From Actinomycetes bacterium (GTDB lineage: Bacteria; Actinomycetota; Actinomycetes; Actinomycetales; Cellulomonadaceae): a stretch of DNA of 5,915 nt. Positions 1-5,915 of this stretch are shown in pieces (the first letter of the stretch is position 1; each line of letters starts with the position of its first letter). Where the stretch lies: positions 1-5,915 of the forward strand of contig JAEWYD010000153.1 in the NCBI GenBank assembly GCA_023462275.1, in the 5' to 3' direction. A program made the position numbers and the translations under genes. The notes under the pieces are model-generated. The model was given only the letters and a program-made list of their open reading frames with translations. It was not told where the DNA came from and did no database searches.

Positions 1-129
1 GTCCACGTCCGCGACGAACGCGCGCCGCTCCTCCGCCGTCCACACCGCCGCGCGCCGGGCCACCTCCGAGGCCGCGTCGACGACGCGCACGAGCTCGCCC
101 CAGGGGCTGGGTCGGCTCTGCGACGACAT
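1..129 (-). CDS. N-terminal fragment of an SOS-controlled protein, possibly DUF222/HNH endonuclease family
   Basis: An open frame runs from an ATG at 129 to the left edge, giving 43 residues; the rest lies outside the window. A good Shine-Dalgarno (AAGGAGA, 134-140) stands 4 nt before the ATG. A promoter and LexA box lie just upstream. The visible protein is an amphipathic, probably helical, Ala/Arg/Glu-rich stretch (for example VVDAASEVARRAAVW, then TAEERRAFVADVD) with no signal peptide, membrane segment or catalytic motif. I do not recognise the family from sequence alone. The guess of a DUF222/HNH endonuclease (the 13E12-repeat type) rests on two things: these actinobacterial genes often carry an SOS box directly before the start, and their N-termini are helical and Ala/Arg-rich. 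Another DNA-damage gene is equally possible. That this is a real gene start is well supported; the function is not. Confidence 0.65.
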   Translation of the reverse strand, partial: MSSQSRPSPWGELVRVVDAASEVARRAAVWTAEERRAFVADVD

Positions 130-137
130 CTGGTCTC

Positions 138-157
138 CTTCGAACGCCTGTTCGAAG
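138..157. promoter_or_regulatory. LexA operator (actinobacterial SOS box)
   Basis: This is a perfect inverted repeat with 8-bp arms and a 4-bp spacer. Its core, TCGAACGCCTGTTCGA (140-155), matches the actinobacterial/mycobacterial SOS box TCGAAC-N4-GTTCGA at all 12 defined positions. It overlaps the last bases of the -10 hexamer, covers the predicted transcription start and touches the Shine-Dalgarno of the gene starting at 129. Bound LexA would therefore block initiation until RecA-stimulated cleavage after DNA damage. The motif match is seen directly; LexA binding is inferred. Confidence 0.88.
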
Positions 158-185
158 TCTACCACTCGCGCGATAAACCGGACAA
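156..185 (-). promoter_or_regulatory. Sigma-70-type promoter of the left-edge gene
   Basis: Read on the minus strand, a -35 element TTGTCC (180-185) and a -10 element TAGACT (156-161) are separated by 18 nt. Both are close to the housekeeping actinobacterial consensus (TTGACA / TAnnnT). The predicted start site is near 149, inside the SOS palindrome, leaving a leader of about 20 nt that contains the AAGGAGA ribosome site. The promoter sits in the 68-bp gap after the GH65 stop codon, so the downstream gene can be transcribed independently of the sugar operon. I see no convincing rho-independent terminator for the GH65 gene in this gap. Confidence 0.7.
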
Positions 186-197
186 CCTGCCCGGCCC

Positions 198-2729
198 TCA
201 GCCGTTCGGCCCGCTGTGGTGCGGCACCGACGCCGTCACGATGCTCCCGTCGGGCCGTCGCATGCCCTGCAGCGCCAGCGGTCGCGGCCGCCCCGGGATC
301 CGCGGCCCCTGCCCCTCGAGCGGCACCACCACGGGCGCACCGGAGCCCGCGCGCACCGGCTCCCCGCGCACCAGGACCTCCAGCTCGCCGCCCGCCTCCA
401 GCGCGAGCACCAGCTCGTCCGGGCGCACGGTCACCCGCACGCGCGAACCTCGCACGGTCAGCGGGAACGTCAGCCCCGCCCACCCCTGCGGCAGCCGCGG
501 GTCGAGCTCGAGGCGTCCGTCGTCGCGCGGTCGCATGCCCCCGAAGCCGTGCACGGCCGCCGCCCACACCCCCGCGGCGGAGGCCACGTGGACGCCGTCG
601 CTCGTGTTCCCGTGCAGGTCGGCCAGGTCCACCAGCAGGGCGTCGGCGAAGTACCGCAGCGCCAGCTCGTGATAGCCGACCTCCGCCGCCATGATCGACT
701 GCACGACGGCGGACAGGGTCGAGTCCCCGGTGGTGATCGGGTCGTAGTACTCGAAGTCGGCCCGCTTCTCCTCCGCCGTGAAGCTGGGCCCCTGCAGGAA
801 AGTCGCGAGCACGACGTCGGCCTGCTTGAGCACCTGGAACCGGTAGATGACGAGCGGGTGGTAGTGCAGCAGCAGCGGCCGCTTCTCGCGCGGGGTGTTC
901 GGCAGGTCCCACACCTCGCGCTCGTGGAACTGGGAGTCCTGCGGGTGGATGCCGAGGCCCCTGTCGAACGGGATGGCCATCGCGTCGGCCACCCGGTCCC
1001 AGACCTCGGGCTCGGCCGGGTCCAGCCCCAGACGGGCGACCATGCGGGCGTGGTCCTGCGGGGCCCACCGCGCCAGGTCGCGGACCGCCTGCGCCGAGCG
1101 CCGCAGGTTGTCCCGCGCCATCACGTTCGTGTACAGGTTGTCGTTCACCACGGTCGTGTACTCGTCCGGCCCCGTCACGCCGTGGATGTGGAAGGCGCCG
1201 GGCCCCTCCCCGCGCCAGAAGCCCAGGTCGGCCCACAGCCGGGCCGTCTCGACCAGGATGTCGATGCCCTCCTTGGCCATGAACTCGTCGTCGGCCGTCG
1301 CACGGGCGTAGCCCAGGACGGCGTAGGCGACGTCCGCGTCGATGTGGTACTGCGCGGTCCCGGCGGCGTAGTAGGCCGAGGCCTCCTCGCCGTTGATCGT
1401 GCGCCACGGGTACAGGGCGCCGCGCTCGGCCAGGTCCGCTGCCCGACGTCGGGCGGCCGGGAGCATCGTGTACCGGAACCGCAGGGTGTTCCGCGCGATC
1501 TGCGGCGTCGTGTAGGTGAAGAACGGCACGACGTAGATCTCGGTGTCCCAGAAGTAGTGGCCCTCGTAGCCGTCGCCGGTGACGCCCTTGGCGGGGATCC
1601 CCGCGCCCTCCGCCCGGGCGCCCGCCTGCGCGACCTGGAAGAGGTTCCAGCGGATCGCCTGCTGCACGTGCGGCAGTCCCTCGACCACCACGTCCGACCG
1701 CTCCCAGTAGCCGTCCAACCAGGCGCGCTGGTCGGCGAACTGCTGCGCGACGCCGTCGTCCCGCACGCGGTCCAGCGTCCGACGGCAGCGGTCCACCAGC
1801 TCACGGGGCGGCACGCCGCGCGACGTGTGGTAGCTGACGACCTTCGTGATCCGCAGCGGGTGCCCCGGCCGCGCCCGGACCCGCACCACCTGCTTGGCGA
1901 CGTGCTCCTCGACCTGCGTGAGGACCTCGTACTCGTCCTCGGTCTCGACGGTGTGGTCCGCGGCGACGGCGAGCGTCATGCCGGAACGGGCGGTCCGGTA
2001 CGCGAGGACGGCACGGTCCTCGCCGCCCCAGTGCAGCACCGGGTGCAGCACGCGGTCCGGTGGCGTGGGCGCCTGCCGGGGGTCCGTCACCCCGGGCACC
2101 GCGGCCGACCGCACGGCGCGGTACTCGTCCAAGCCCTCGCCGCGGTTGATGACCTGCGAGGAGACGACGACGGGAGCCGGCCTGTCGAGGAGCGTCACCT
2201 CGTAGGTCATGACGGCCAGGTGGCGCTGGGTGAAGGACACCATCCGCTGGGTGCGCACCCGCACCCGGTTCCCGCTCGGCGTCCGCCACACGAGGTCGCG
2301 GCGCAGGACGCCGTCGGCCAGGTCGAGGGTGCGCTCGTACGAGGCGAGGTCGGCGACGGAGAGGAGCAGCGGCTCGTCGTCGACGTAGAGGCGCATCACC
2401 TTGGCGTCCGGGACGTCGACGATGGTCTGGCCGACCTCCGCCAGCTTGTACGCCGACTCCGCGTGGCGGATCGCCCAGGTCTCGTGGAAGCCGTTGACGT
2501 AGGTGCCGTGCTTGTGGCGGTCGCGGCCCTCCTCCAGGTTGCCGCGCATGCCGAGGTAGCCGTTCCCCACGGCGAAGAGGGTCTCGGTCCGCCGCAGGTC
2601 CTCGGCGTCGAAGACCGTCTCTGTCAGCCGCCACGGGTGCACGGGGAACCGGAGCCGGTCGAGCCGGTCGGCGCCGACGGGGTCGACGTCGAGCGGGTCG
2701 TCCGAGGGGTCGGTCAGGGGGTCTGCCAT
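198..2729 (-). CDS. Glycoside hydrolase family 65 disaccharide phosphorylase
   Basis: The 843-residue product fits the family (about 750-850). GH65 phosphorylases invert the anomeric centre: alpha-glucosyl disaccharide + phosphate gives glucose + beta-glucose-1-phosphate in the cytoplasm. Order: N-terminal beta-sandwich domain (about 25-300, with FAVGNGYLGMRGN near 52-64), helical linker, (alpha/alpha)6 catalytic barrel (about 350-725), small C-terminal beta domain (about 730-810). Key residues: WD at 394-395 and KQ at 635-636, equivalent to the glucose-binding pairs of Lactobacillus maltose phosphorylase; general acid Glu523 in GPDEY; a Thr/Ser-rich stretch at 666-673 and His706 near the expected phosphate site. 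There is no signal peptide; the first 20 residues are Asp/Pro-rich. The ATG at 2729 is chosen because AGGAGA (2742-2747) precedes it and the family N-terminus follows; the frame upstream of it is only a stop-free shadow. It overlaps the HAD gene by 16 bp, suggesting translational coupling. The loop after INGEE (451-463, with AGTAQYHI) differs from classical maltose phosphorylases as I recall them and looks closer to trehalose-type enzymes, but substrate is not decided. Close relative: mycobacterial Rv3401. Confidence 0.93.
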   Translation of the reverse strand: MADPLTDPSDDPLDVDPVGADRLDRLRFPVHPWRLTETVFDAEDLRRTETLFAVGNGYLGMRGNLEEGRDRHKHGTYVNGFHETWAIRHAESAYKLAEVGQTIVDVPDAKVMRLYVDDEPLLLSVADLASYERTLDLADGVLRRDLVWRTPSGNRVRVRTQRMVSFTQRHLAVMTYEVTLLDRPAPVVVSSQVINRGEGLDEYRAVRSAAVPGVTDPRQAPTPPDRVLHPVLHWGGEDRAVLAYRTARSGMTLAVAADHTVETEDEYEVLTQVEEHVAKQVVRVRARPGHPLRITKVVSYHTSRGVPPRELVDRCRRTLDRVRDDGVAQQFADQRAWLDGYWERSDVVVEGLPHVQQAIRWNLFQVAQAGARAEGAGIPAKGVTGDGYEGHYFWDTEIYVVPFFTYTTPQIARNTLRFRYTMLPAARRRAADLAERGALYPWRTINGEEASAYYAAGTAQYHIDADVAYAVLGYARATADDEFMAKEGIDILVETARLWADLGFWRGEGPGAFHIHGVTGPDEYTTVVNDNLYTNVMARDNLRRSAQAVRDLARWAPQDHARMVARLGLDPAEPEVWDRVADAMAIPFDRGLGIHPQDSQFHEREVWDLPNTPREKRPLLLHYHPLVIYRFQVLKQADVVLATFLQGPSFTAEEKRADFEYYDPITTGDSTLSAVVQSIMAAEVGYHELALRYFADALLVDLADLHGNTSDGVHVASAAGVWAAAVHGFGGMRPRDDGRLELDPRLPQGWAGLTFPLTVRGSRVRVTVRPDELVLALEAGGELEVLVRGEPVRAGSGAPVVVPLEGQGPRIPGRPRPLALQGMRRPDGSIVTASVPHHSGPNG

Positions 2730-3457
2730 CGCGCTACCAGCTCTCCTACGTCGGTGACCACCACGTCCGCGCCGGCGGTGCGGAGCCGCGCGACCCCCGC
2801 CCCGCGGTCCACGCCCACCACCAGGCCGAAGCCGCCGGCCCGCCCGGCGGCCACCCCCGCGAGCGCGTCCTCGACGACGACGGCGCTTGCGGGCGGCACG
2901 CCGAGCAGCGCCGCCGCGCGCAGGAACGTGTCGGGCGCCGGCTTGCCCGCCAGCCGCTCGCGCGCCGCAACCACGCCGTCGACGACGACCGCGAACCGGT
3001 CCGCGATGCCCGCGGCCTCGAGCACGGCCGCGGTGTTGCGCGAGCTCGAGACGACGGCCATGGGCACGCCGCGTGCCGCGAGCACCGCGAGCAGCGCCAC
3101 CGAGCCCGGGTACGCGGCGATGCCCTCCTGGGCGAGGAGCCGGTCCACGACGACGTTCTTCCCGTTCCCGACGCCGCACACGGTGCGCGCGCCGGGCGGG
3201 TCGGCCGGCTCGCCCTCCGGCAGGACGACGCCCCGCGAGGCGAGCACGGCGCGGACCCCGTCGTAGCGCGGCCGGCCGTCGACGTGCGCGTAGTAGTCGG
3301 CGTCGTCGTACGGCGGGCCCACGCCCTCCGCGGCGAAGAACGCCTCGAAGGTGGCGCGCCAGGCGCGCATGTGCAGGTCGGTCGTGGGCGTGAGCACCCC
3401 GTCGAGGTCGAAGAGCACGGCGCCTGGGAGCGCCGCGCCCGGGTCGTCGGCCCGCAC
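2714..3457 (-). CDS. pgmB: HAD-superfamily beta-phosphoglucomutase
   Basis: The 247-residue protein interconverts beta-glucose-1-phosphate and glucose-6-phosphate through an aspartyl-phosphate. All four HAD motifs are present: motif I FDLDGVLT with nucleophile Asp17 and acid/base Asp19; motif II VVSSSR with Ser137; motif III Lys172 in GKPAPDTF; motif IV Glu196-Asp197 in VVVEDALAG. Thr25 and His29 (DLHMRAW) align with Thr16 and His20 of Lactococcus lactis beta-PGM. The cap domain (about 30-115, with HVDGRPRYDGVRA) is longer than in the 221-residue lactococcal enzyme and resembles mycobacterial Rv3400. The start is a GTG, the only usable start downstream of an in-frame TAG at 3467-3469. There is no Shine-Dalgarno; see the -10-like element. 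The stop lies inside the start of the GH65 gene, so the two products are probably made together: the phosphorylase supplies the mutase substrate. The HAD assignment is certain; the mutase call rests on motifs plus GH65 partnership. Confidence 0.92.
   Translation of the reverse strand: MRADDPGAALPGAVLFDLDGVLTPTTDLHMRAWRATFEAFFAAEGVGPPYDDADYYAHVDGRPRYDGVRAVLASRGVVLPEGEPADPPGARTVCGVGNGKNVVVDRLLAQEGIAAYPGSVALLAVLAARGVPMAVVSSSRNTAAVLEAAGIADRFAVVVDGVVAARERLAGKPAPDTFLRAAALLGVPPASAVVVEDALAGVAAGRAGGFGLVVGVDRGAGVARLRTAGADVVVTDVGELVARWQTP
2742..2747 (-). promoter_or_regulatory. Ribosome binding site of the GH65 gene
   Basis: AGGAGA on the minus strand, 12 nt before the ATG at 2729, lies within the last codons of the HAD gene. 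It decides the GH65 start, because the same frame stays open for about 1 kb further upstream and length alone would suggest a much longer, wrong protein. The spacing is slightly long, and ribosomes ending at 2714 could also re-initiate here. Confidence 0.7.
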
Positions 3458-3463
3458 GTCTCG

Positions 3464-3469
3464 ACGCTA
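3464..3469 (-). promoter_or_regulatory. Candidate -10 element for a leaderless HAD transcript
   Basis: TAGCGT on the minus strand fits the TAnnnT -10 consensus and is followed by exactly 6 nt and then the GTG start at 3457. That is the geometry of actinobacterial leaderless genes, where transcription begins at the start codon. It would explain why no Shine-Dalgarno is present. No -35 match is visible at 16-19 nt spacing, so the call is tentative. Read-through from clpB, 87 bp upstream, is an alternative source of transcript. Confidence 0.45.
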
Positions 3470-3470
3470 C

Positions 3471-3486
3471 GCCCCGGGCCCGGGGC
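3471..3486. repeat. Perfect 16-bp GC palindrome between clpB and the HAD gene
   Basis: GCCCCGGGCCCGGGGC is its own reverse complement with no spacer. It lies directly upstream of the candidate -10 of the HAD gene, where a repressor could bind between -35 and -10. No T-run follows on the minus strand, so a standard rho-independent terminator is unlikely. In DNA this GC-rich a short palindrome can arise by chance, so any operator role is speculation. Confidence 0.4.
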
Positions 3487-3513
3487 CTGCGCGGCACTTG
3501 GCGGGCGGGTAGC

Positions 3514-3544
3514 GGGCCCGGCGCCGTCAGAGGGCCCGGCGCCG

Positions 3545-3549
<5 letters not shown>
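3514..3549. repeat. Tandem 18-bp duplication across the clpB stop codon
   Basis: Two identical 18-bp units, 3514-3531 and 3532-3549, each read GGGCCCGGCGCCGTCAGA on the plus strand. The clpB TGA (3545-3547) is in the right-hand unit. Because the period is a multiple of three, the left-hand unit supplies a second in-frame TGA at 3527-3529 on the minus strand. This looks like a recent slippage duplication that left ClpB unchanged and gave it a back-up stop; read-through would add only five residues. Confidence 0.85.

Positions 3550-5915
<2,366 letters not shown>

Noticed and set aside
130..197. Rho-independent terminator after the GH65 stop
   Set aside because: Only short imperfect CCGG pairings are present and no T-run follows on the minus strand. 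The one strong inverted repeat here is the SOS box.
216..3266. Very long plus-strand open frame antisense to the GH65 and HAD genes
   Set aside because: Its translation is rich in Arg, His, Val and Pro with no domain, and it lies opposite two confidently identified genes. Long antisense frames are expected where third positions are nearly all G or C.

Overview
The window is very GC-rich with strong G/C bias at third codon positions. All four genes lie on the minus strand. This, together with the protein sequences, points to an actinobacterium. A Micrococcales member of the Cellulomonas type is my impression from the ClpB and GH65 sequences, not a demonstrated assignment.

In transcription order (right to left) the layout is as follows. 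(1) 5915-3545: clpB, the AAA+ disaggregase. Both ATPase modules and the middle domain are intact, but the 5' end is cut by the window edge. (2) 3457-2714: a HAD-superfamily phosphatase of the beta-phosphoglucomutase type. (3) 2729-198: a family GH65 glycoside phosphorylase, overlapping the HAD gene by 16 bp. (4) 129-1: the first 43 codons of another gene. It is preceded by a consensus promoter whose -10 and start-site region is covered by a near-perfect actinobacterial LexA/SOS box.

The HAD and GH65 genes form a coherent two-step pathway. GH65 phosphorolyses an alpha-glucosyl disaccharide (trehalose, maltose, kojibiose or similar) to glucose plus beta-glucose-1-phosphate. The mutase then converts that to glucose-6-phosphate for glycolysis. 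The pair resembles mycobacterial Rv3400-Rv3401. ClpB is a general stress chaperone and has no obvious mechanistic tie to the sugar pair. The HAD gene has no Shine-Dalgarno sequence but has a -10-like hexamer 6 nt before its GTG, so it may start its own leaderless transcript.

The most unusual feature is at the right edge. The clpB frame stays open upstream of the first in-window Met, but the sequence there is not the expected ClpB N-domain. It is a second, diverged copy (about 88% identical at DNA level, 36 of 38 residues) of the NBD1 segment starting at the Walker A Lys-Thr. It lies exactly 354 bp (118 codons) upstream of the normal copy and is joined in frame to the pre-NBD1 linker. This could be a real partial internal duplication or recombination between clpB alleles, or a chimeric join in the assembly. 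I see no CRISPR array, tRNA, rRNA or insertion sequence, and nothing that convincingly amounts to a new multi-gene system. The points most worth a second look are the clpB junction, the SOS-controlled gene at the left edge and the probable leaderless start of the HAD gene.
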